Program-made: the position numbers and the translations under genes
Shown: piece after piece, positions 1 to 10,963 of the stretch
How the letters are laid out: every line of letters starts with the position of its first letter
Numbering within the stretch: position 1 is the first letter of the stretch
Notes under the pieces: generated by a model
Databases searched by the model: none
Told to the model about the DNA's origin: nothing
What the model saw: only the letters and a program-made list of their open reading frames with translations
Assembly: GCF_002127325.2 (NCBI RefSeq)
Contig: NC_035434.2
Coordinates: 83,954,787 to 84,018,786 of the forward strand
Reading direction: 5' to 3'
Length of the DNA: 64,000 bases
From: Helianthus annuus
Taxonomy: Eukaryota; Streptophyta; Magnoliopsida; Asterales; Asteraceae

Positions 1-1068
1 GATATTTAGGGTATGTTTAACTTATGAACATGTTCCGGAATGTTCGTTACAGTTCAAATTGGCATACTTTCGCAGTTTGTCAAGTTTAGTCCCTGTAAGC
101 GAATTAACTTGTTTTTGCTATACCCAAGCCTTCAAAACTTATTTCTAAGTTATGTAAAGGTTATTTAAGGTATGTTGAGTATATGTTGATGTTCCGGAGT
201 ATTTGTCGCATTAAACTGAGTACGTTTACGCACCAGTTTGCGTATAATGCTCTAGAAAGCAATGTAGAGTTTGAAATTGAACAATAATTGATATGTGCAA
301 AACATACACATATTTATACAAGATCCCAAGTATGAAATACAATATTTCATCGGCTTGGTATTTGTTTGATGGTCGCGGTGACACAGGTGTCACATAAACT
401 GCTACTTGAATTCTGATACGTACACTTATTTGTATCATACTTTCTTTGCTGTCACTCTACTATTACATACTGAACTCTAGTGACAACCTTGATGCACAAA
501 AGCACAGTAGCACCATAAACGGATAACCCCTTTAACATGCTGATATAGCCAGCATCAGGCAGACACTGCCTCTAAGGCCTGTTTGAGCCAGAGATAGTTA
601 CTACACTAGTAGAGAGTGTAGGGATATAAGGGTTGTAGAACTGCGTCACTAGGTATAAGTTACAGTGACCGGATGTGCCTAAAACTTACTTTAAGTACAA
701 AATTCAGCACTTTAATTAAAAATTCAGCATTTGACTAACTAATAAAGTGCCAAAACATGAGAAAAATATTACTAGACACTTTCCAAAGTGTCGGGAATAA
801 GTTGTGTCACTAAAAATAGTAATGACGACACTCTAAAGCTTTGTTAAGCACTTTAACGGATCACTATCCAACCGAACAACCGGACTATACCCGGAACATA
901 AAAATATTGCCAATAACATTGTTTTTCTTTTTCTGAGCCAGTTAGGGTCCCTGAATACCCTAACACCCGCTATAATGCATAACACGCTAGTAACTGAGTT
1001 AACCTAAACTTAACTTAACTAATAACTAACGAATAGTTGGAAACTAACCGGATTACCCCCGCCCCCAA

Positions 1069-1091
1069 CCGAATTCGGTCACAATGTGACC
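1069..1091 (+). promoter_or_regulatory. Overlapping palindromes upstream of the T1 LTR TATA-like box
   Basis: CCGAATTCGG (1069-1078) is a perfect palindrome and overlaps GGTCACAATGTGACC (1077-1091), a 6-bp inverted repeat around three bases. They lie about 100 bp before the TATA-like box at 1182. In the 3' LTR the first palindrome has decayed. A regulatory role is inferred. Confidence 0.35.
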
Positions 1092-1181
1092 ACCCCATGT
1101 ACTTTACTTGATTATTTAAATCAAGGTTGTCTAATATCTAGCTAGCATAAGAACTCTTGGTTAATGAACATGATCTTTGCC

Positions 1182-1189
1182 TATAAGTA
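1182..1189 (+). promoter_or_regulatory. TATA-like box of the T1 LTR
   Basis: TATAAGTA precedes a CT-rich leader with repeated CTCTC at 1231-1253, a layout common at plant LTR start sites. The position within the LTR fits the U3/R border. It is repeated in the 3' LTR near 11837. Confidence 0.4.
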
Positions 1190-3706
1190 ACTATCATAAC
1201 ACACCATAACATTCCACCACTCAACTAAACTTCACTCTCTCTCCCTCTCCTTGCTTCCTTTCGGCCGAGAACACCCACAAGCATCCATCCATCTTTCGAT
1301 TTTGATCAAGCAATTTCAAGCACATACAAGTGTTAAGGATCTCACACAAAGGAGCTTGGTGCATTCGGAACGTGAAGAACCTCACCTCATTGCTTTTATC
1401 CACTCAATCTTCGACTAGTTTCTTCCCTAGCCTCGAGCTAGTAGTAAGTTGCTATAAACGCCCTCTCGATCTACTTTAAAGTGGTTAAAATGAAATATGA
1501 CGGTTAAAACTCATGAACTTACAAGATGATATGTTAAAAGTCTACTAAAAAGTTAAAGATGTTGGTTAAAAGCTATGATGTTGTGTAAATCTTGTAAGAC
1601 TTGTCTTGTGGTGATTATTTAGTGCCGATCTATGTTGTGGTAGCTCGGATCATCATCTAACCCGGATGGTCATGTTCATGGATCAAAACATAGAGTATGT
1701 TCAAGTGTAAAAAGGGTTAAATGATGAAACTCTACCACACACTAAACATGAACTTGTGTAAAATCGATTTTACTTACAAAATAGCGTTCAAAACTAGTAG
1801 ATCTACGGATCTACAAGTGGTATTTTCAAAGAACCAAGTGTCAAGTGAAATCATATTTTCTAAACCGGATCTTTACTAAACAAAGGTGATTTTTGTAAGT
1901 ACACAAGTGTGTAAACACTTGTGTAACACTAAGTTTCGACAAAGAACTACTTTTGTCAAATTTTACAAGAAGATGTGAAAATATATTTTCTTTAAAAACG
2001 AGATTCACAAGAAACCGAATTGATCTATACAAAGATCCACTGAAAGTAATGGAAATTACTACATATTATGGACAAACCACAAGTTCATGTAATTTTTGCG
2101 ATTTACATATATATTGACTAGTTTGATGGTTTGGAAATTGTTATTGTGAATGAGAAAATTGTTGATTTGAAATATAAAAGAAAATGATACGCTTGAAAGC
2201 GTGGCCACCTCCAGTTACAGGGGAAACTCTGGCGAAATTTTTCCAAAAACCTAACACTTGGAAATATTTTCATCACAAGTGTTAGAAATACATTTTTAAC
2301 TTGTTTTCAAAAATATAAATTTCGCCACGATCTTTATTACAAAATTACTAAGTGTCGGAGGTGGGATTTTCACAAAATAAAACTTGCTAAAATATATATT
2401 TTTAGTATATATATTTTCCGTAACAACACTTGTGAATTTTTATGATTATTTTGTGAACTATGCAAATATTATTTTTAGGGTAAAAATAATATTACCAAAT
2501 GATAACGACTCCAAAATAATACGAACGCCTTTACGATAAATATTTAAGTTACAACGGTATAGCTAATACCACCCGACCTTTAAAACGTAACTTACGCATT
2601 TTAAGAAAATACTATTGAACGCGTATTTTGTCAAAGTATTATTTTGGGAAAATCATATGTATTAAAATATAATATTTTTTGGAAAAATATTTATATTTTG
2701 GAGTTAGAAATAAAATATATTTTAAGTGAGACTTAATAATATATTCCGAAGATACAGAAACGTACATGTATTAAGACCCCCATCCTTGGGAAGGAAAATA
2801 TTTACCAAATAATTACAAAGTGTAATTACGAAATAGTTGTCTAACTATTTCCCAAAATTTGAACCTTAAAGCACGGTCGTCCGTCTAATAGATTTAGTAC
2901 GTGTAGGTCGTCGCTCAGCGGTTTGATCAGGAGATCTTCTTATTAGAGACGCACCACTGTGAGTTCATGTCCCCCTTTTCTCTTAACTGTTTTCAGTTTT
3001 TTAAACTGCGGGGGTGAAATACATGTTACTATATTTATGAGAACTTTATACATGGTATGGTTAGCGTAAGGCGGTTTACTACTTAGATCATGTGAGTGGG
3101 TAGGCGGAAACTTGAGGCCATTAATCCTCAGGGTAGGACCGAGGGACAGAAGCGGTAGATCTATCTGGGTGTAGCAGGCCCAGCCCCAGGCCCAGCATAA
3201 CGGACCTCGGGGTGACTTTGTGCCCAACGCATAAATCCGCTTGGTTTGAGTCTTCCTACTTGCACTTCGCACATATCAATGGCCTTGCAAACCATTGGTG
3301 ATCTCTTTTTCCTTATTTGGTACATACCAGGATTTTATACAAACGGTTTTTATTACTCACTTACACATGAACTCGCTCAACATTATTGTTGATTTTTCCA
3401 ACTTACATGTATTTCAGGAAATTAAAGATCTGGCGCGGTATGTTATGTTTCACAGTCCTTAAACTACATTTATATCGTGTTGATGTTTGTGTCTGTTGAA
3501 CAATGTTTTTATGATATCAGGTTGTAGTTTCAGTTGCTTGAGTCAACGTCCTAAGACAATGTTGTTGTATTTGGTTTTTAAAACTTAATTTAATGGATGA
3601 TCTTGCATGGGTTTTTATTTCATATAGCTTTGTTATGATTAAGCTATGGTATTAAGAAGTCACACCAAAATTAACCACGCTTCCGCAAAGCCAGGGTGTG
3701 ACAGCT

Positions 3707-3718
3707 TGGTATCAGAGC
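3707..3718 (+). other. T1 primer-binding site (initiator Met tRNA)
   Basis: TGGTATCAGAGC matches the 3' end complement of plant initiator methionine tRNA and lies three bases after the LTR end at 3703. It primes minus-strand DNA synthesis in many plant Ty3/gypsy and Copia elements. Confidence 0.9.
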
Positions 3719-3868
3719 TTTGATCATAGCGAACTAGGATTCCTTCTCGAGTCTAGACTATGATCACTAGGGCTCTCACGAAAACATTTTTACACTGCAT
3801 ACCACTTAAGTCCAGATCCAAAACGTTTTTACAAACAAATGTTGAGCACATTTTATTTATTAATTTTA

Positions 3869-4115
3869 GGCTCAGTCTGGGAGGCTGAGGCTCGGTCTGG
3901 GAGGCCGAGGCTCGGTCTGGGAGGCCGAGGTAGTTGTCTAGTGGGACTAGGGAGTCAGTCTGAGAGGCTGGGAGAATTGGCTAGTGGGACTAGGAAGAGC
4001 AGTCTGGGAGGCTGGGAGGCTAGTGGGACTAGGAAGAGAAGTCTGGGAGGCTGGGAGGCTAGTGGGACTAGGAAGAGCAGCCTAGGAGGCTGGGAGGCTA
4101 GTGGGACTAGGAGAA
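3869..4115 (+). repeat. G-rich leader minisatellite of T1
   Basis: Three ~20-bp units built on GGCTCGGTCTGGGAGGCCGA are followed by about four ~39-bp units containing GGCTAGTGGGACTAGGAAGA. The 39-bp period equals 13 codons, which keeps a frame open on both strands, but the peptides are pure repeat (for example SSLGGWEASGTRK) and no function is suggested. The tract lies between the primer-binding site and the first ORF. Confidence 0.8.
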
Positions 4116-4203
4116 CTATTTGATTATTTAATTGGTGACTAATGTGTTTATCTGATTGCATGATTGATTCTATGTGCATATTTGTGTTTGTGTTACAGAC
4201 ACC

Positions 4204-5798
4204 ATGGACTCGTCAGGCACTGGTGATTCGGATACCACTGGCCCTAGACCCATTGTATCAGACGACCTAGCGTCTTCGGAGCACGAGGTCCACACATCAG
4301 ATGTTACCAGCACAGATGAGGATGACTTCCAGCCCTTTGCGTTACCCGACGCTGTCGATGAGCCCGCTGATGGCCCTTTTGCTGGGGACCTACCGCTCGT
4401 AGAGATCCCTGCCCCGATACCACTTGCTTCATACCCTGCTCTTGACATATTCCTCGACGCCGACGCTGATGACGACGTCGATCTGTTTGATGACGAGCCC
4501 CTAGAGGATGATGTTCAGGGCGAGGCCCTTCTAGCTGCTAGTGATCTTTTGTTACTCGCAGACGCTCCAGCTGAGGAGTCACCTGCTCACTCACCGGTCC
4601 CAGACTCTTTTGAGTCTGTGGCTTCCGCACCATCACACACTCAGAGTGCGCAGCACTTTTCTCACGGTTCAGATCCTGATAGGGCATCCTCTGTTGCCCC
4701 TGCCCCGAGCTTTGCTTTGGAGCATGATATTGAGGAGGATTCCGATCCTGTCTTTCCCCCTGGGTTCGACCCAGATCAGGACATAGAGTTTATACCACTG
4801 GATCAGCCTATGGAGGACCCGGTTGACCCAGTTGACCCGGTTGACCCAGTTGATCCCATTGACCCTGCGTTTGATTTTGAGATGGCGTTCGATGACCCCG
4901 AGCCTACCATGGCCCCCGAGCCGGTAGCCGCCCTTGACCCTGTGTTTGAGCATGACCCTATTCATGCTGGTATGCCCATTGTTGATCCTGTGATTGCTAA
5001 CCTACCCGTTGATGATCACCCTGGCGATGCTCCACTTTTAGGGGTGACCATGTTGTTGCTGCTGACCATGTTGATGCCCCTCTCATCGCTGATGCACCCG
5101 TTGACCCTATTGTTGCTCCCCTACCTGATCCTATTCCCCTGGAGCCCGAGCATGCACTATTCGCGACCCATATTGATCCCAGGTATGCGCACACCCAGAA
5201 TGGGTGGATTGACGCTGATGATGAGCTCCCACCTATTCCCCCACATACCACCGATGCACGTCACATTGATTCCTCTTTTTCGTTCCCTCAGTTCACACCT
5301 CCAGCTCGACCTGGAGAGGGTTCCTCGGCTCATCCCTTTGGACATGTGTCGGCATCTATCCCAGTGGTACCACAGTTTTCTACTGCTATTCCCCCTGTTC
5401 CTCCATTCTCTGTACCACCTTTCGATCCAGCCAGTGAGCCATTTCTCTGGACGTCACCACCTGTTATGCCACCGACCGACCCCTACCATCCTTTCCATAT
5501 GGGGTATTCTATTGAGGACGTTCTGATGTCGTTTGTTGTCCAGCAGGAGGCACTCACACGGCGCATTCAGGAGCTCGAGAGAGCTCAGACACCGCCGTGC
5601 CAGTGTCAGGGTCAGACCCACCCTGCTTCTTCGCAGCCCTCTCGACCTTTACCACAGGACTCTGCTGCACGCCTTTTGGCACTGGAGCAGCAGATGGCGT
5701 CCTGGTTGCATTCCCAGAGAGCCATGGAGGAGGACTGGCTCCATTTGCGACGTTTGTTTTATTCCCATTTCCCCCCTCCTCCACCGCCATCAGTATAG
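4204..5798 (+). pseudogene. Extra acidic/proline-rich ORF of T1, upstream of gag, frameshifted
   Basis: I do not recognise this ORF as gag or pol. It opens with ATGGACTCG in good start context (MDSSGTGDSD) and is rich in D, E and P, with a run of DPV repeats (DPVDPVDPVDPVDP) near residues 208-222. At about 5037-5043 the reading frame moves from the frame of 4204 to the frame of 5346. Before and after this point the composition is equally acidic and proline rich, so a single indel split one ORF of roughly 530 codons. The last ~90 residues hold a short coiled-coil-like stretch (EALTRRIQELERA), a second helix with paired tryptophans, and a PPPPPP tail before the stop. It sits in sense orientation between leader and gag. 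Possible roles as a chaperone, trans-regulator or silencing antagonist are speculation. Confidence 0.6.
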
Positions 5799-6238
5799 GG
5801 CATCTTTAGTACAGCATGGGTGGACATTGGTGAGAAGACGGCGATTGCTCTGACTACACAGCTACTTTTGGAGACTGCATTCTGATTCGGACTTTTGTTG
5901 ATCATGTATATGGGATGTATTGACACTGATTTGATATTCTTTTGGACAGGGGTGATGTAGCCCTTAGTCGATGATGATGTATGACACTATTATGTACTTG
6001 TACACTTTACCATGTGGTCTCGATTTATAGCAATGCAATCGCAGTATTCTCATCATATGAGATTGTTTTGATTGATTATTTATGTTTTATAACATGGGAT
6101 GTTGTGTGATTGATATGATTATAACATGGGATGTTATGTGATTGGTGTGTTTATAACATGAGATGTTATGTACTATTACTATCATTATATATGTACGCTT
6201 TACTATGGCCTGACCCACGTGAACACATCTTTTAGAAG
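5799..6238 (+). other. T1 spacer between extra ORF and gag
   Basis: No coding potential is visible. Three direct repeats of a ~35-bp T-rich unit containing TTTATAACATGGGATGTT lie at about 6075-6175. The spacer could hold a leader for a separate gag message, but I see no clear promoter. Confidence 0.5.
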
Positions 6239-7590
6239 ATGCCGCCGCGACGTCAAACGCCGATGCCTACCAATGAGGCAGAGCTACAGCAAGTCATCGC
6301 TGCTGCCATCGCACAGTACGCCGCCTCTCTAGGAGGGACTAGTGGAAGTAATTCTGGCAATACTGGCAACAACAATCCACCTCATGGTAATACTAAGTCA
6401 TTAAGACAACCATGATCTAATTGGATATCTCTAGCAAGGTTGCTAATGCCATTCATGTTGTAACGTATGTGCAGGGTGCACCTACAAGTAGTTTCTAGAC
6501 TGCAAGCCTGTCAACTTTGATGGCACCGGAGGTGCTGTCGCTTTTGTTCGTTGGGCCGAGAAGACGGAATCTGTTCTCCGCATGAGCAAGTGTGCACCAG
6601 ACCAGCAAGTCACCTACATTTCTGGGCTATTCTTGGATGGAGCCCTGTCCTGGTGGAATTTGCAAGTGCAGACTCTTGGAGAAGCCGCAGCCTACGCAAT
6701 GACATGGACCGAACTGAAAGAGCTTATGCGTAAAAAGTATTGCTCTCGCGCGGAAATCCAAAGGTTGGAAACTGAATTCTGGCATTTGAAAATAGAAGGT
6801 CCGAAGATCGCAGAGTATGTTCAGAGGTTTCATGACTTATCGCATGTGGTACCTTATATGGTCACTCCAGAATTCAAGCGGATTGAGCACTTCATTTGGG
6901 GATTAGCTCCTCAAATCATAAGTATGCTGACCTCATCCAAGCCTGCGACAATCACTGAGGCAATTGATCTGAGCGTGGCTCTCACTGAGGAGGCAATCCG
7001 CCTCAACAAGTTCGATGATGTCGAGACTAAGAAGAAGGAGACTCACGTCGAGTCATCCGGAGGTAACAAACGGAAGTTCTCGAACTTCAAGCAAGGCACT
7101 AGTGGGGTTGTTAAGAAAGGAGAGCCAAGCGCGCCAGCTCAGGTTACAGCTGGTAGTGGAAAGAAAGGAAAGGGATATATGGGCACCCAGCCCAAGTGCA
7201 ACACCTGCCAGCGTTACCATTCTGGCCAGTGTGGTTTGAAAGTATGTGAAGCGTGTGGGAAACCTGGCCACTTGAAGGATTCTTGTTGGGCCACTGTTGG
7301 CCAGGGAGGCCAAGGAGGATTTGGAAACAGAAACAATAACCGGGGTGGAAATGGAAATCGCCCACAAGGAAACAATGGAGGTAATGGGAATCGAGGCAAC
7401 AATATGAATCAAGCGGGCGCTGTGAATCGTAACCAAAGGAATAATCAAGCTGGGAATGGAGGTGGAAACGGGCAAAGACCTGGATGCTTTAACTGTGGTG
7501 ATATTGGGCACTATAAGAGAAACTGCCCAGAATTGAACCAAGCCCGTGGAAGAGTCTTCAATATTGAAGCGAGGGAAGCGCGCCAGGATC
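6239..7590 (+). pseudogene. gag: T1 gag (capsid/nucleocapsid), with an apparent 88-nt intron and one premature stop
   Basis: Gag builds the virus-like particle and packages the element RNA. An ATG at 6239 opens MPPRRQTPMP. The frame closes soon after, but removing 6387-6474, which begins GTAATAC and ends TGTGCAG, joins the two parts exactly in phase. The joined region then enters the usual retrotransposon capsid fold ([13 protein letters not shown], then ALSWW). A TAG at 6489-6491 interrupts it a few codons past the junction. Two zinc-knuckle motifs follow near the end (C-x2-C-x4-H-x4-C types beginning CEACGKPGH and CFNCGDIGH), separated by a glycine/asparagine-rich linker. The frame runs straight on into protease with no gag stop, so a single Gag-Pol polyprotein was the ancestral state. 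Intron use is inferred from frame alone; a deletion-and-decay explanation is possible. Confidence 0.75.
6387..6474 (+). other. Candidate intron within T1 gag
   Basis: The 88 bases start with GTAA and end with TGTGCAG, and carry a branch-point-like GCTAATG about 25-30 bases before the acceptor. In-frame stops occur inside, and excision restores phase exactly: the flanking codon is split one base plus two bases. Confidence 0.45.
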
Positions 7591-10500
7591 CCAATGTCGT
7601 TACTGGTACGTTCCTTGTAAACCAACGCTATGCATCCATTTTACTTGATACTGGTGCCGATTATAGCTTCGTATCGTTAGAGTTTAAGAATATGCTTGGG
7701 TTAGCCGCTAGTAAATTAGATATTCCGTACTCAATCGAATTGGCGAATGGAAAGTTAGTAGAAGCCAATGAAGTCGTCAGAGGTTGTGTAATCGAATTGG
7801 GAGAGCGTGAGTTTGCTCTGGATCTACTACCAGTCCAGTTGGGAAGCTTCGACGTGGTGGTAGGAATGGATTGGTTATCAGGCAACAAGGCTGAGATAGT
7901 TTGTCACGAAAAGGTCGTTCGGATCCCGACCGAAGATGGTGAAATAATTGTGGTTCATGGAGAGAAGCGAGATACGCCTTTGAGGATTATCAGCTGCCTG
8001 AAAGCGCGAAAGTGTTTACAGAAGGGATGTGCTACCTTTCTGGCACACATTGTGGATAAGAAAGCTGCAGAACCAAAGATCGAAGACATCCCTATCGTGA
8101 GGGAATATCCAGAAGTCTTCCCAGAGGACTTGCCTGGATTGCCACCCCAGAGGCAAGTAGAGTTTCGCATCGACTTAGTTCCAGGCGCCGCACCTGTAGC
8201 TAAAGCACCTTATCGACTTGCCCCGTCTGAGATGCAGGAATTGTCGACACAACTTCAAGAGTTGCTAGACAAAGGATTTATCCGACCAAGCTTCTCGCCT
8301 TGGGGAGCTTCGGTCCTGTTTGTCAAGAAGAAGGACGGTAGTTTTCGTATGTGTATTGACTACCGGGAGTTGAACAAGCTGACGATCAAGAATAGATACC
8401 CTCTGCCAAGGATAGATGATTTATTCGACCAACTGCAAGGTTCAAGCTTTTACTCGAAGATCGATCTACGATCAGGTTACCATCAGTTAAGGATACAAGA
8501 GGAAAGTATCCCGAAGACAGCCTTCAGAACTCGCTATGGACACTACGAGTTCCTAGTTATGCCGTTTGGTTTGACAAACGCACCTGCAGTCTTTATGGAT
8601 TTGATGAACAGAGTTTGCAAGCCGTACTTGGATGAGTTCGTGATTGTGTTTATCGACGACATTTTGATTTATTCAAAGACAAAGGCTGAGCACGAGCAGC
8701 ATCTAAGAGCTATTTTGGAGTTGCTGAAAAGGAGCAGCTGTACGCCAAATTCTCGAAGTGCGAGTTTTGGCTACGTGAAGTCAAGTTACTTGGACATGTG
8801 GTAAATGGAGATGGAATTCATGTGGATCCCACCAAGATCGAAGCGATCAAGAATTGGGAGACGCCAACCGAGATTCGACAATTCTTGGGTTTGGCAGGCT
8901 ACTATCGAAGGTTCATTGAGGATTTTTCAAAGATCGCTCAACCATTGACACTCCTCATGCAGAAAGATAAGAAGTTTGATTGGGGAATCAAACAGAAAGA
9001 AGCGTTTCAACTGTTAAAGGATAAGCTCTGCAATGCGCCAATCTTAGCTCTACCGTAAGGTACTGACGATTTTGTGGTATACTGCGACGCCTCACGTCAA
9101 GGTTTGGGTTGCGTGTTGATGCAACGTCAAAAGGTTATTGCTTACGCATCGCGCCAACTGAAAGTGCATGAAAAGAACTATACCACACATGATTTGGAAC
9201 TTGGCGCAGTGGTATTTGCATTAAAGATCTGGAGACACCACCTTTATGGTACGAAATGCACGATCTTCACAGATCACAAGAGCCTACAACACATATTCAA
9301 TCAGAAGGAGTTGAATATGAGACAAAGACGATGGGTTGAGTTATTGAATGATTATGACTGCGAGATAAAGTATCATCCAGGGAAGGCGAATGTGGTCACC
9401 GACGCCCTAAGTCGAAAAGAAAGGATCAAGCCCATAAGGGTTAGGGCTTTGGAGATGATTATTCAGACCGACCTTTCTCTGCGCATTCGTGCTGCGCAGA
9501 AAGAAGCTCTTGAGGAAAGAAACCTTGAAGAAGAATATCTCCGTGGGATAGAGAAGCAATTGGTGCCAAACGAGGAAGGAACGTTATGTTTTGAGAAAAG
9601 GATTTGGGTTCCTCTGTTTGGTGGTTTGAGGAAAGTTATTTTTGATGAAGCTCACAAATCACGGTACTCTATCCATCCAGGAGCGGATAAGATGTACCAA
9701 GACCTTAAAGATTATTATTGGTGGCCTAGGATGAAAGGCGATGTTGCTGTTTATGTGAGCAAGTGTTTAACGTGCGCTAAAGTAAAAGCGGAATACCAGA
9801 AGCCTTCAGGACTTCTGCAACAACCTGAGATTCCCAAGTGGAAATGGGAACAAATCTCCATGGATTTTATTACAAAGTTGCCAAGAACGCCAAGAGGCCA
9901 TGACACTATTTGGGTAATAGTGGACCGATTAACGAAATCTGCGCACTTCTTACCTATCAGGGAGAAGGATAATACGAGCAAGTTGGCTGAAATTTACATG
10001 AGAGAAATCGTTACGCGCCATGGAGTACCTCTCTCAATCATCTCTGATAGAGACGGAAGGTTTGTATCAAGGATTTGGCAATCCTTCCAAGAAGCTTTTG
10101 GCTCACAATTGAATTTGAGCACTGCTTTTCACCCACAGACCGACGGTCAAAGCGAACGGACTATTCAGACTTTGGAAGATATGCTGAGAGCATGTGTTAT
10201 GGATTTGGGCGGTAGTTGGGATAAACATTTACCATTGGTCGAATTTTCATACAACAACAGCTACCACACCAGTATTGGTGTCGCGCCATTTGAAGCTCTA
10301 TATGGCGCAAGTGCAGATCACCGCTTTGTTGGTCTGATGCAGGTGACAGACAATTGGTTGGTCCTGATATGGTCCAGGAAACCATAGATAAGATTGCACA
10401 GATCCAAGATCGCATCAAGGCGGCTCGTGATCGTTAGAAATGTTACGCGGACTGGAGAAGGAAACCTCTAGAGTTTGAGGTAGGTGATATGGTTTTGTTG

Positions 10501-10926
10501 AAGGTATCACCCTGGAAGGGTGTGGCACGCTTCGGGAAGCGTGGAAAGTTGAATCCGCGGTATATTGGTCCGTTCAGAATTTTGGAAAGAATCGGGTTAG
10601 TAGCATACAAGTTGGATTTACCTACTGAACTGAATGGTGTTCACGATACATTTCATGTATCAAACTTGAAGAAAAGTCCAACTCAAGATACCGTGGTCAT
10701 TCCCACCGACGAGATTCATGTTGACGACACGCTCCATTTTGTGGAAGAACCTGTTGAGGTTACGGATTGGAAAGTGAACAAAACCCGCCGGAGCAGTGTC
10801 AAGCTCGACAAGGTTCGTTGGAATGCCAGACATGGTCCTGAATACACCTGGGAGCGTGAGGACCGGATGAAAGAGAAATACCCCCACCTATTTCCCAAGA
10901 ACCCTGCTACTAGAAGCAGAACTTAA
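7591..10926 (+). pseudogene. pol: T1 pol (PR-RT-RNase H-INT-chromodomain), multiply broken
   Basis: Aspartic protease motif [12 protein letters not shown] is followed by reverse transcriptase with [18 protein letters not shown] and the catalytic [10 protein letters not shown], then RNase H (VYCDAS, FTDHKSL), integrase ([28 protein letters not shown]) and a C-terminal chromodomain-like segment (VRWNARHGPEYTWERE). Damage: a one-base loss in an A run near 8728 shifts frame just after RT; TAA at 9056-9058 interrupts between RT and RNase H; a frame change with loss of the usual sequence occurs near 10308-10350 in late integrase; and TAG at 10435-10437 precedes the tail. The last open piece is 10489-10926. 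Conserved residues remain readable, so decay is moderate, but the copy is not autonomous. Confidence 0.92.
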
Positions 10927-10943
10927 AATTTCGGGACGAAATT
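10927..10943 (+). promoter_or_regulatory. Near-palindrome before the T1 polypurine tract
   Basis: AATTTCGGGACGAAATT sits directly after the pol stop codon. AATTTCG and CGAAATT form an inverted repeat around GGA. The same motif precedes the polypurine tracts of T2 and T3. Confidence 0.6.
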
Positions 10944-10949
10944 TTTCTA

Positions 10950-10963
10950 ACGGGGGGAGAACG
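10950..10963 (+). other. T1 polypurine tract
   Basis: ACGGGGGGAGAACG immediately precedes the 3' LTR. It primes plus-strand DNA synthesis. Confidence 0.8.

Larger units (their letters stand above)
1..3703 (+). repeat. T1 5' LTR (partial)
   Basis: Most of 398-3703 aligns with the 3' LTR at 11048-14161, and it ends in GTGTGACA just before a primer-binding site. Bases 1-397 have no counterpart in the 3' LTR, so that LTR has lost this part. A second stretch of about 260 bases (near 1305-1565) is also missing from the 3' LTR. Conversely, about 65 bases present at 13844-13908 of the 3' LTR are missing here near 3448. There is no credible coding region; the short ORFs inside are chance. Confidence 0.85.

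Noticed and set aside
3839..4179. Open frames on both strands across 3839-4179
   Set aside because: They arise from a 39-bp repeat unit, a multiple of three, so no stop can appear. The peptides are simple repeats.
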